Assembly (NCBI GenBank): GCA_029582165.1
Contig: CM055882.1
Coordinates: 10,248,001-10,312,000, forward strand
Direction of reading: 5' to 3'
Origin: Portulaca oleracea
Taxonomy: Eukaryota; Streptophyta; Magnoliopsida; Caryophyllales; Portulacaceae
DNA: 64,000 nucleotides
Positions 13,083-24,043 of this stretch are shown in pieces (the first letter of the stretch is position 1; each line of letters begins with the position of its first letter). A model generated the notes under the pieces. It was given only the letters and a program-made list of their open reading frames with translations. It was not told where the DNA came from and did not search any database. Position numbers and translations under genes: made by a program.

Positions 13083-14681
13083 ATCTCCCACTTGGAGACC
13101 AAACCACAACTATCCTCAACTTTCACCACAAGTTCCCCTAGTGCATAGGCCGAGCCCTTCATGAGTCTGAGAGGCCTCCTGAGACCGCCCCAGGCCTCAA
13201 TTTTCCAACATCCACTGGCTTACCCTTGATCCTGTAGACCCACTTCTTCCCGACCTTCTTCCCTGCAGAAAATCTCACCGGCTTCCAGGTTCCCCCAAGT
13301 GACGCAATCTCATCAACCATCGCGTGCTCCCACTTGAACCGAGCCTCCGCTTGCACAACCTTACTATAGGTCCTTGGCTCCCTAGCATCTCTGGTAGCCC
13401 TCCTGGATCTCCTCACAGTGGATGGTGTGCTGGAGCTTTCACCTAGCTCCTGTGGTTCAGGTCCTTTAGCAGCCTGATCTGCAACCTGTGGAGCTTCCTG
13501 TGGTTCCTCCGTTTCCTCCCTAGGCATACCCAGCCTACCAGAAACCTTGACCGCCATAGCTCCCACTAGTTTCTTGTCATCTGAGTCACTCCATACCTCC
13601 TCAGGTTCCCTGTCAGTTTTGGCGAAACTGGCCCTCTTCTCATTCCTGCAAAGCCATAAACTAGAACAAGAAGCATAAGAAATCATGTTAGTGCTTTCCC
13701 TGGTAGAGTACAACGTACCGTATCTCAATCCCTTCGCCACTACCATAGCACCCTTCATGATCTTCCACATCCCTTTCCCGAAGCCTATAGTGTAGCCCAT
13801 CTCATCGAGTTGATTCACTGAAATTAAATTACTCCTAATTCCAGGAATATACCTCACATCCTCCAACTTCCAAATACTACCATTAGCATTCTTAATCGTC
13901 ATGTCTCCTGCACTGCTATCTCATAATACTTGTCATCGGCAAGATACATCTTGCCAAAATTCTCACTCCTAAAATTATGAAATAACTCCCTGTTTGAAGA
14001 AACATGAAAGGATGCACCAGTATCAACTATCCAAGACTCTTCAGGACTAGACACACTCAAAACCAGGGCTTCACAAAGATCTTCCGCAGAGTTGACAGGG
14101 TCCCGGTCATCATTACCCTTCCCTTTCCCAGGTCTAGGGCAATCCCTCTTAAAGTGACCCTTATCCCCACAACCATAACACACAACATTGCTCATGTCCC
14201 TAGGCTTGCCTCCCCTGGAATTATTCGAATTTCTATTGTTCTTCCTACCCCTGACACTTAGCGCAATTCCCGAAGATTCCTCACCAGAATTCTTCCTACG
14301 AAGACCCTCATTAAGCAATATAGACTTGACATCATCAAATTTCATCTCGTCAGTATCCTTAGCACTACTAACAGCAGTTACAAGGGTTCTCCAAGACTCA
14401 GGCATAGAAGACAATAATACGCAAGCTCTAACATTCTCAGCAAAAACCATCTTTATTGAAGCAAGTTGGGATAAAATTTTAGTAATCTCATTAATATGAT
14501 CAGCCACATCTCCACCTTCAGCCATCTTACAACTGGTTAATTTAGTGAACAGCGGAACATGCAGCGACTTTGCATACAGCAGATCTTCAATTTATTTCAT
14601 ACTTCTTTATTTCATACTTATCTCCTGCCATTGTTTGAAAGCGAGTTCTCTTTCACAAACCCTGAAAGCTCTGATACCAGT
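13083..14681 (-). pseudogene. Array internal unit 5 (189-bp gag deletion)
   Basis: Otherwise well preserved: 14525-13899 (208 codons: end of gag, CCHC knuckle, protease DTGA) and 13902-13159 (247 codons: post-protease region and linker), separated by a small frame break near 13905-13915. Compared with unit 7 it lacks about 189 bp of the gag N-terminal half. The junction lies in the shared tetranucleotide AACA, suggesting a microhomology deletion. Confidence 0.87.
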
Positions 14682-15124
14682 TGTTAGGATCGAAGAGCAC
14701 TCAAGAAAACCACAAACAATAGGAAATAATAGCGGAAAAGAAATAAGAAATTTGACACCAGGATTTTAACATGGAAAAAACCAAAAACGGGAAAAAAAAA
14801 CCACGGAATCGATGCACTAGTAATATGAGGATTACAATACAAGGCTGTGTTTCTCTCTGTCTCATTTGATCCTTCAATGGATCCACTCTAGGAATATTGG
14901 GATACCTAATAGGGAGAACCTGAACCCCTATACATACTAGAGGTACCAGGGAAAACCTAGGTTACAATATGGCAGTAACCTAAAAATATGGAAATCTTCA
15001 ACAAAAGGAAACAACCGCTAATTAGGAAACAACTGTAGAAAGGGAAACAGAAAAGATCCTAAAAATATTCCCTAAATATTTCCAAATCTTCTCCTTCTTC
15101 CATTTTTGATCTCAACACCCAACA
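14682..15124 (-). repeat. Array LTR F
   Basis: A 443-bp LTR sharing the E variants in its left half, but the G-type terminal variant GATCTCAACACCC at its right end. It therefore looks like a mosaic between neighbouring LTR types. Confidence 0.92.
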
Positions 15125-16906
15125 ATCTCCCACTTGGAGACCAAACCACAACTATCCTCAACTTTCACCACAAGTTCCCCTAGTGCATAGGCCGAGCCCT
15201 TCATGAGTCTGAGAGGCCTCCTGAGACCGCCCCAGGCCTCAATTTTCCAACATCCACTGGCTTACCCTTGATCCTGTAGACCCACTTCTTCCCGACCTTC
15301 TTCCCTGCAGAAAATCTCACCGGCTTCCAGGTTCCCTCAAGTGACGCAATCTCATCAACCATCGCGTGCTCCCACTTGAACCGAGCCTCCGCTTGCACAA
15401 CCTTACTATAGGTCCTTGGCTCCCTAGCATCTCTGGTAGCCCTCCTGGATCTCCTCACAGTGGATGGTGTGCTGGAGCTTTCACCTAGCTCCTGTGGTTC
15501 AGGTCCTTTAGCAGCCTGATCTGCAACCTGTGGAGCTTCCTGTGGTTCCTCCGTTTCCTCCCTAGGCATACCCAGCCTACCAGAAACCTTGACCGCCATA
15601 GCTCCCACTAGTTTCTTGTCATCTGAGTCACTCCATACCTCCTCAGGTTCCCTGTCAGTTTTGGCGAAACTGGCCCTCTTCTCATTCCTGCAAAGCCATA
15701 AACTAGAACAAGAAGCATAAGAAATCATGTTAGTGCTTTCCCTGTAGAGTACAACGTACCGTATCTCAATCCCTTCGCCACTACCATAGCACCCTTCATG
15801 ATCTTCCACATCCCTTTCCCGAAGCCTATAGTGTAGCCCATCTCATCGAGCTGATTCACTGAAATTAAATTACTCCTAATTCCAGGAATATACCTCACAT
15901 CCTCCAACTTCCAAATACTACCATTAGCATTCTTAATCGTCATGTCTCCTGCACTGCTATCTCATAATACTTGTCATCGGCAAGATACATCTTGCCAAAA
16001 TTCTCACTCCTAAAATTATGAAATAACTCCTGTTTGAAGAAACATGAAAGGATGCACCAAGATCAACTATCCAAGACTCTTCAGACTAGACACTCAAAAC
16101 CGTGGCTTCACAAAGATCTTCCGCAGAGTTGGACAGGTCCTGGTCATCATTACCCTTCCCTTTCCCAGTCTAGGCAATCCTCTTAAAGTGACCCTTATCC
16201 CCACAACCATAACACACAACATTGCTCATGTCCCTAGGCTTGCCTCCCCTGGAATTATTCGAATTTCTATTGTTCTTCCTACCCCTGACACTTAGCGCAA
16301 TTCCCGAAGATTCCTCACCAGAATTCTTCCTACGAAGACCCTCATTAAGCAATATAGACTTGACATCATCAAATTTCATCTCACAAGATCCTTAGCACTA
16401 CTAACAAAGAAGCCACAAGGGTTCTCCAAGACTCAGGCATAGAAGACAATAATACGCAAGCTCTAACATTCTCAGCAAAAACCATCTTTATTGAAGCAAG
16501 TTGGGATAAAATTTTAGTAATCTCATTAATATGATCAGCCACATCTCCACCTTCAGCCATCTTACAACTGGTTAATTTAGTGAACAAATATACCTGATTT
16601 GCTGCACTAGGCTTTTCATACATATTCTCCAGTGCCTTCAACAATTCCTTCGTTGTCTTTTTCTCCATGACGTTAAACCTGACGTTCCGAGCCAATGACA
16701 TCCTGATGAGGGACATCACCTGTCGATCCAGCAGATCGTATTCAGACTGATTCATCTCATCTGGCTTGTCCAACAATGAACATGCAATGACTTCAGATAC
16801 AAAGCAGATCTTCAATTTATTTCATACTTCTTTATTTCATACTTATCTCCTGCCATTGTTTGAAAGCGAGTTCTCTTTCACAAACCCTGAAAGCTCTGAT
16901 ACCAGT
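15125..16906 (-). pseudogene. Array internal unit 6 (broken gag-pro)
   Basis: Gag is open at 16815-16381 (144 codons). The zinc-knuckle piece (16379-16170) breaks off at the last Cys. The protease region carries many small indels (16030-16185). The linker is open at 15809-15201 (202 codons). The break at 16381-16420 replaces a region that is clean in units 2, 5 and 7. Confidence 0.85.
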
Positions 16907-17348
16907 TGTTAGGATCGAAGAGCACTCAAGCAAACCACAAACAATAGGAAATAATAGCGGAAAAGAAATAAGAAATTTGACACCAGGATTTTAACGTGGA
17001 AAAAACCAAAAACGGGAAAAAAAACCACGGAATCGATGCACTAGTAATATGAGGATTACAATACAAGGCTGTGTTTCTCTCTGTCTCATTTGATCCTTCA
17101 ATGGATCCACTCTAGGAATATTGGGATACCTAATAGGGAGAACCTGAACCCCTATACATACTAGAGGTACCAGGGAAAACCTAGGTTACAATATGGCAGT
17201 AACCTAAAAATATGGAAATCTTCAACAAAAGGAAACAACCGCTAATTAGGAAACAACTGTAGAAAGGGAAACAGAAAAGATCCTAAAAATATTCCCTAAA
17301 TATTTCCAAATCTTCTCCTTCTTCCATTTTTGATCTCAACACCCAACA
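16907..17348 (-). repeat. Array LTR G
   Basis: A 442-bp LTR with AACGTGGAAAAAACC (as in H) and GATCTCAACACCC (as in F). An intact primer-binding site lies beside it. Confidence 0.92.
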
Positions 17349-19128
17349 ATCTCCCACTTGGAGACCAAACCACAACTATCCTCAACTTTCACCACAAGTT
17401 CCCCTAGTGCATAGGCCGAGCCCTTCATGAGTCTGAGAGGCCTCCTGAGACCGCCCCAGGCCTCAATTTTCCAACATCCACTGGCTTACCCTTGATCCTG
17501 TAGACCCACTTCTTCCCGACCTTCTTCCCTGCAGAAAATCTCACCGGCTTCCAGGTTCCCTCAAGTGACGCAATCTCATCAACCATCGCGTGCTCCCACT
17601 TGAACCGAGCCTCCGCTGCACAACCTTTCTTTATGTCCTTGGCTCCCTAGCATCTCTGGTAGCCCTCCTGGATCTCCTCACAGTGGATGGTGTGCTGGAG
17701 CTTTCACCTAGCTCCTGTGGTTCAGGTCCTTTAGCAGCCTGATCTGCAACCTGTGGAGCTTCCTGTGGTTCCTCCGTTTCCTCCCTAGGCATACCCAGCC
17801 TACCAGAAACCTTGACCGCCATAGCTCCCACTAGTTTCTTGTCATCCGAGTCACTCCATACCTCCTCAGTTCCCTGTCGCTTTGGCGGGCCCCTCTTCTC
17901 ATTCCTGCAAAGCCATAAACTAGAACAAGAAGCATAAGAAATCATGTTAGTGCTTTCCCTGGTAGAGTACAACGTACCGTATCTCAATCCCTTCGCCACT
18001 ACCATAGCACCCTTCATGATCTTCCACATCCCTTTCCCGAAGCCTATAGTGTAGCCCATCTCATCGAGTTGATTCACTGAAATTAAATTTCTCCTAATTC
18101 CAGGAATATACCTCACATCCTCCAACTTCCAAATACTACCATTAGCATTCTTAATCGTCATGTCTCCTGTACCTATTATCTCATAATACTTGTCATCGGC
18201 AAGATACATCTTGCCAAAATTCTCACTCCTAAAATTATGAAATAACTCCCTGTTTGAAGAAACATGAAAGGATGCACCAGTATCAACTATCCAAGACTCT
18301 TCAGGACTAGACACACTCAAAACCAGGGCTTCACAAAGATCTTCCGCAGAGTTGACAGGGTCCCGGTCATCATTACCCTTCCCTTTCCCAGGTCTAGGGC
18401 AATCCCTCTTAAAGTGACCCTTATCCCCACAACCATAACACACAACATTGCTCATGTCCCTAGGCTTGCCTCCCCTGGAATTATTCGAATTTCTATTGTT
18501 CTTCCTACCCCTGACACTTAGCGCAATTCCCGAAGATTCCTCACCAGAATTCTTCCTACGAAGACCCTCATTAAGCAATATAGACTTGACATCATCAAAT
18601 TTCATCTCGTCAGTATCCTTAGCACTACTAACAGCAGTTACAAGGGTTCTCCAAGACTCAGGCATAGAAGACAATAATACGCAAGCTCTAACATTCTCAG
18701 CAAAAACCATCTTTATTGAAGCAAGTTGGGATAAAATTTTAGTAATCTCATTAATATGATCAGCCACATCTCCACCTTCAGCCATCTTACAACTGGTTAA
18801 TTTAGTGAACAAATATACCTGATTTGCTGCACTAGGCTTTTCATACATATTCTCCAGTGCCTTCAACAATTCCTTCGTTGTCTTTTTCTCCATGACGTTA
18901 AACCTGACGTTTCGAGCCAATGACATCCTGATGAGGGACATCACCTGTCGATCCAGCAGATCGTATTCAGACTGCTTCATCTCATCTGGCTTGTCCAACA
19001 GCGGAACATGCAGCGACTTCGCATACAGCAGATCTTCAATTTATTTCATACTTCTTTATTTCATACTTATCTCCTGCCATTGTTTGAAAGCGAGTTCTCT
19101 TTCACAAACCCCAAAGCTCGATACCAGT
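17349..19128 (-). pseudogene. Array internal unit 7 (longest gag-pro frame)
   Basis: The best-preserved unit, with one frame of 455 codons at 18998-17631. In order it holds a helical gag region (residues 1-160), a basic Asn/Arg/Gly stretch, a CCHC zinc knuckle (Cys187, Cys190, His195, Cys200), the protease active-site Asp239 in VDTGASFH, the post-protease border, and an acidic Pro/Glu linker leading into the basic RRSRRATRD region. The frame breaks shortly before the RT N-terminal remnant. The natural gag start probably lies upstream near 19080 (ATGGCAGGAGATAAG on the minus strand), but that frame stops after 14 codons, so the N-terminus has also been lost. It could still make a gag-like protein acting with a helper element; that is inference. 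Confidence 0.87.
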
Positions 19129-19623
19129 TGTTAGGATCGAAGAGCACTCAAGCAAACCACAAACAATAGGAAATAATAGCGGAAAAGAAATAAGAAATTT
19201 GACACCAGGATTTTAACGTGGAAAAAACCAAAAACGGGAAAAAAAACCACGGAATCGATGCACTAGTAATATGAGGATTACAATACAAGGCTGTGTTTCT
19301 CTCTGTCTCATTTGATCCTTCAATGGATCCACTCTAGGAATATTGGGATACCTAATAGGGAGAACCTGAACCCCTATACATACTAGAGGTACCAGGGAAA
19401 ACCTAGGTTACAATATGGCAGTAACCTAAAAATATGGAAATCTTCAACAAAAGGAAAAAAACCGCTAATTAGGAAACAACTGTAGAAAGGGAAACAGAAA
19501 AGATCTCAGAAATATTCCCTGAATATTTCCAAATATTCTCCTTCTTCCATTAAGATCTCAGAAATATTCCCTAAATATTTCCAAATCTTCTCCTTCTTCC
19601 ATTTTTGGTCTCCACACCCAACA
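19129..19623 (-). repeat. Array LTR H (outer, 5' LTR)
   Basis: A 495-bp LTR, longer than the others because a block of about 52 bp next to its outer end is tandemly duplicated (19502-19553 and again from 19554). It ends in CACACCCAACA and is followed by the target duplication TATAG. In the minus orientation this is the 5' LTR of the whole array. Confidence 0.9.
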
Positions 19624-19628
19624 TATAG

Positions 19629-20329
19629 TACTTGCTCCCAAACTTCTCAACAAGTAGTATCAGAGCAAGGTTTGAAGGATGTGTTGAGCTAGCATTTTTT
19701 TGTGTGCACACGGTCAGGGACCGAAGCACAGGGGAGATTCTACCAGCACAGTCTAATATAGACAATGAATAATACAATAATACTTTTAATATTTTTTTAA
19801 ATTATTTGCATTTATATTATATATTACAGTCAACTATGAAATACAACGTTTACAACTTATAAGTTGTCAATACATATTTCATAACTCCAATAACTTGACA
19901 AAGCAAATACACCATAGCCAAAGCAAAAAAACTATCTATAGGTTATAATTTTTCAATACATATCTCATAACTCCAATAACTTGGCAAAGCAAATGCACCA
20001 CGTCCAAAACATGAACAATTTATCAGTTATAAGCTACTATGTCTGTTTACATGTCAAATGCATACTAAATTCAAAGTTCAAGACTCTTTGGAGTAATAAT
20101 ATGGTAGTTTCTTATTATGATAGTATGTATTATTTTCGATATTATTTTATGAATAATCAAACTAAAGCACATAGATAATAAAAACCACAATCGAATTAAT
20201 AAAAATGCATCAATTCTAGTTGTAGGTATTCATTAAAAGAAACTAGGAGATGATTCGGAACTAACTTAGTTGAAAATTGACAATTTAGCTTGACTTAAAA
20301 GAAGATGAAGGTAACAAGAACACAAGAAA
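19629..20329. other. Intergenic, nothing recognised
   Basis: AT-rich DNA with a locally repeated sentence (CATATTTCATAACTCCAATAAC near 19870 and a similar one near 19960). No gene was seen. Confidence 0.5.
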
Positions 20330-20337
20330 TTTGAAGG

Positions 20338-20975
20338 TAGGGGTGAGCCAAAAAATCTGGTACCTGGATCCAGATCTAGAACAGGTTGGATCTAATGGAT
20401 GTAGATCTAGATCTTAGTTATCTGGATCCGAGACTGAATTCTAAAATTAGGATCCACTTGTAATCGAATCTGGGACTGGATCCTGACATTAGGATCAAGA
20501 ACCGGACCCGGGCCCATAAAATTATTTGTACAAAAACTATTTATGTCCTAATATTAAATGAAGATTACTATTCAATCATCCTATCCATGTTCCAACTTCT
20601 AAGCACATGTGGTGAAAAATCCTAATCTAGCATATAAATTAAGTCGTTGCTCGCTTGCTCCTTCAATCGTCATTCTCACTGCCACAAACCTGCTTCTGCT
20701 TCAAACCTCTCAATTCTTACATTGCTACCTTTTACCTCTCAAATCCCACGTCCGACGTCCCTCTCAAATCTTTATCATCCACACATACAAAGATCGGGTA
20801 TAAAAGTTTCATTGAAAATAGTGTTGAGTGGATAAATGTCATTGAAATCTCCAGATTAAAAATTTGGACAATGACAGTGTGTTTTCAAACTGGGCATCTG
20901 GATCCATATCCATCCCACTGGATCTAGGACTGAATCCTTAAATTTTAGGCGGGTACCCGGTGTCGTTCACTCCTA
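20338..20975. mobile_element. Non-autonomous hAT element
   Basis: A 638-bp element flanked by a perfect 8-bp target duplication TTTGAAGG (20330-20337 and 20976-20983). Its ends are short and imperfect: left TAGGGGTGAGCC, right read backwards TAGGAGTGAACG, each followed within about 20 bases by a GGTACC core. TAGGGGTG-type ends and 8-bp duplications are hAT hallmarks. Sub-terminal GGATCTAGATC-like motifs recur at both sides. The interior open frames show no transposase. Confidence 0.88.
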
Positions 20976-20983
20976 TTTGAAGG

Positions 20984-21170
20984 GTAAGGCAGCCCAGTGC
21001 ACAAAGTGTCCCCGCAAGCAGCCATCCAGGGAAAGGTCCCACTACAAAAATGTAATTTAGGCAAACTTTACCTTGCATTTCTACAAGAAGTTGTTTTCAA
21101 GAGTCGAACCTGTGACTTCTCAATCACACGACAATAACTTGATCGTTGCGCCAAACCCCCCCCCCCCCTT
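20984..21170 (-). mobile_element. Au-like SINE
   Basis: On the minus strand this carries a polymerase III box A (TGGCGCAACGATC, near 21140-21155) and box B (GGTTCGACTC, near 21096-21107). The body resembles the plant Au SINE (CAGGGTAAGGC-like spacing, a GGGAAAGGTCCC-type block, ending GGGCTGCC). Orientation follows from the boxes. A run of about 13 C on the plus strand borders its head. The identification is by remembered family features; a database match would settle it. Confidence 0.7.
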
Positions 21171-22410
21171 TAATTGTGTATATAGAATATTTTGAAGGGA
21201 ATGAAATAAAATAATAGGGTCGGAATAGGAGGGGAAAATTGGAGGGAATTTTATGGGAGATTGGGACTTGGGAGGGAGGTTCAGAATCTTGATACTCCAC
21301 AGAAAGAAATAAAAAGATAGTGTCATTTTTTCTAAGTAATTATAAAATGAAATGATATGAATTTGGGGGGAAGACACTTTTTAAGTGTCGTACCCTAGTA
21401 TAAAAACCATATTATTATATATTAAATTGACAAAAAATGATATAATCGAATTATATATAGTAATAATATCACATATAAATGACGTAAAATTATACTTTTA
21501 TCCATTATTTTTTATATTTACACAAAACGCCTAAACTATATGTAACAGACGAGGTTGATTCGGTTAAGGTGTCATTTGTGCTCGTTGGATACAGCAAAGT
21601 ATCCAAAACTTTTTATAATAGATAATTAGTAGTTACCAATGAAAAATTTAAAGCCAAAAATCATAATAAATATAAATTTAATGAAGGATAAGACATTTAA
21701 AAAAATATCTTCGGTCAAGACTATTAACTACCCCTACCGATTATATATTTTTTTAAACAAATGGAGACAGTAGAAAACGATCTAAGCGAAACAATTGTGG
21801 GCATGTCAGTTTTCTAGTAAATAACTAACCAAGTGATTTAGATGATCTAAGCCAAACAACATGAGGAGTTGGTATCCAACAAGTTAATAAACTTGGCATA
21901 TATGGGTATGGTTTTTTCTTGAGAATTGGATTGAATTCATAATTCAACCTTGTTAGTAACCAACAAATGCTGGTGGAATAAATTACCAACACTAAGAAAT
22001 TTGGCATGCGAGCATTTTCATGGTAGGTGCACAAACTCTAACCATTCCTATACCATTCTTCAACTCTCTTTCATCAATCATCATCATCCTTCCAAAACAA
22101 GAAATAAAGAATAATTAGTAGTTTAATTTAAAAAGATAACTATGAGTTATATAATAGTGACCAAACAAAAACAACCACCAACAGGGAGATTGAATAATAA
22201 CGAAAAAAACAAGTGTTCCTCTGTCAAAAAGTGGCTAATTGGCTGGTTATTAACATTGTGACGCAACGTATAAACATACATAACACAAGCAATTTATGTA
22301 TAAATGGTCAACATTGATAATTGTGCATAAATGAATTGAAAAAGAGTAAAAGGTCGAATTTTTTATATTTTGGACCCTCATGAGTATTGTATATATTAAT
22401 TAATTTGATA
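21171..22410. other. Intergenic with a diverged dispersed repeat
   Basis: AT-rich. The part from about 21372 to 21620 (AAGACACTTTTTAAGTGTCG, then GACGAGGTTGATT and GTGCTCGTTGGATA) resembles, in scattered blocks, the part at 62806-63075. No gene was seen. Confidence 0.4.
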
Positions 22411-22694
22411 CTCCCTCCTTTCCTTATTATTTGTCTCTTAAGACATAATTTAAAAAATCAAGAAAACTTTCAATTTACATTAATTTGTACTGTTGGAAAT
22501 GAGAAAAATGTGAATAAAATGGTGAATAATAAAGAAAAATGGTGAATAAAAGAGAAAAGTTGAAGAAAAAAATGTATTTGATAAGGTTAATTTGATAAAT
22601 TAGTAACTAATGTGTTATTGGATTTGTAAGATGACAGATATTATCAAAAAAAAGAAAGTTAGTTAAAGTGACAGATAATATGGGAATGAGGGAG
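22411..22694. mobile_element. Stowaway MITE
   Basis: A 284-bp element with termini CTCCCTCCTTTCC and, read backwards from the right, CTCCCTCATTCCC. It is flanked by TA on both sides, which fits Stowaway exactly. The interior is AT-rich and non-coding. Confidence 0.88.
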
Positions 22695-22696
22695 TA

Positions 22697-23673
22697 TTAC
22701 TATTTAATATTGATGTTTGAATTCTAAAGTTAGTGTGATAAATTATAATGGCTTAAACTTAGACTCATTTTGTCACAAATTTCAAGTTTTATGTAGGTAA
22801 TAATAGTTAAGAATAATGAATGGCGGAAATCGTCAAGTTACTAACATCACTATTCACTATTCACTATTCACTATTGATGGTCTTAAGGTCAAAAACACCA
22901 GAGCTAGGCCTAAGTTTAGACTATCGTTATTCACCAATCTTACTTCAGGGTCCAAAAAATCAATATTAAAGCATTAGAATCCAATTAATTAATGTATGCA
23001 TGCAAAACTCAGTGTCTAAAATATAAAAGTACCCGTAAAATGTTTGAATTGCAATAACACTTTTCATAAAGTATCGTTGTTAATGGTCCGAAAGGCTTAC
23101 AAGATCATCTTAGGAAATATGGGAAACAAGCATAATAATTAATTGGATGATAATACGTGTTTTATCCTAATAAAATGCTTCTTAAGTGTTTTATTTTCCA
23201 CTAAATTAGTATTTCTTATGATTTTAGCTACTATTTTTCTAATAGTAAGTATTAATTATCAATTATATGAAGTTTTGGATGCTTTGGCTACTCCAATGAA
23301 GGCAAATGATACCCTAATCTATTAACCTTATCCATTAGGCATATCGTAAGAGTTATTTTGAAATATAAAAATAATGGATAAAAATATAACTTTACGCAAT
23401 TTATATGTGATAGTATACTTATAGAATTTAATTATATTATTTATTTCAATTTAATATATAACAATATAACTCTAATAATAGGACAAAACAATTAAAATGC
23501 GTCTTATTTCAATACTTATATCATTTTCGTAATTAAATTATATAAAGAGTTCATCCTAGGTATAGTTACACATGTCCTACATATAAAAATTGTATATTTG
23601 ACAAGTTTAATTGCATAATGATATCTACCATTCCGAGAAGTAGGTCCAAACTGGCCGTAAGTTAATCAAGTTA
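22697..23673. other. Intergenic, nothing recognised
   Basis: AT-rich. A small triple CACTATT repeat lies near 22850-22875. No motif-bearing open frame was seen. Confidence 0.5.
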
Positions 23674-23888
23674 GGCACCGTTTTTTTGTGCGTTGACGCA
23701 CCCAAACGCAACGCAAAATCAATAAAACCTTACGCATAGCAAACGCGCGCAAGATAACGCAACTTATCATAATATGCTATTCACCTCTACTCACCTTTTT
23801 ATTATTTCCTACCGCAACCTAACGCAACCTAACGCAACCCAAACGCAACTTATCGAAACGCAAACGCAACACACAAAAGAACAGTACC
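23674..23888. mobile_element. Harbinger-like MITE 2
   Basis: A 215-bp element. The left end is GGCACCGTTTTTTTGTGCG; the right end read backwards is GGTACTGTTCTTTTGTGTG. It is flanked by TTA on both sides. The interior repeats AACGCAACC-type motifs. Confidence 0.78.
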
Positions 23889-24043
23889 TTAGTACGAGGA
23901 AAGGACAATATATGCAAGTTACATATTATAGATGTATAACAATTTATTGTTTCTATATCTCATTTGTTACAAGTAATTTTGTTACATTGACAATTACTCT
24001 ATTGTATATAAAATTATAAATTAATATTCGTTCATTGACAAAC

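Larger units (their letters stand above)
3788..19623 (-). mobile_element. Tandem copia LTR array: 8 LTRs, 7 gag-only units
   Basis: About 15.8 kb of head-to-tail repeats with a period near 2.2 kb. The order is LTR-internal-LTR, repeated, with every LTR shared by its two neighbours. LTRs start at 3788, 5981, 8201, 10426, 12641, 14682, 16907 and 19129. In the element's own orientation (minus) each LTR runs from TGTTGGG to CCTAACA. Each internal segment starts with a primer-binding site complementary to initiator-Met tRNA (TGGTATCAGAGC, for example 5967-5978) and ends with a purine tract (CCAAGTGGGAGAT, for example 4221-4233). The internal part encodes gag, a CCHC zinc knuckle, the protease active site and an integrase-RT linker. 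Integrase, reverse transcriptase and RNase H are missing, so the unit is non-autonomous. The same 5 bases, TATAG, flank the whole array (3783-3787 and 19624-19628) and no internal junction, which points to one insertion event. Confidence 0.92.

Noticed and set aside
7339..18759. Repeated plus-strand frames of 85 and 102-103 codons in each array unit
   Set aside because: They are antisense to the gag zinc-knuckle and protease region and recur only because the units repeat.
3788..19623. A CRISPR-like or other direct-repeat defence array
   Set aside because: Repeats are 2.2 kb with LTR, primer-binding site, purine tract and gag; the context is a plant nuclear genome.
3788..19623. Eight independent copia insertions side by side
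   Set aside because: No internal target duplications were found, each LTR is shared by both neighbours, and the outer flanks carry the same TATAG.
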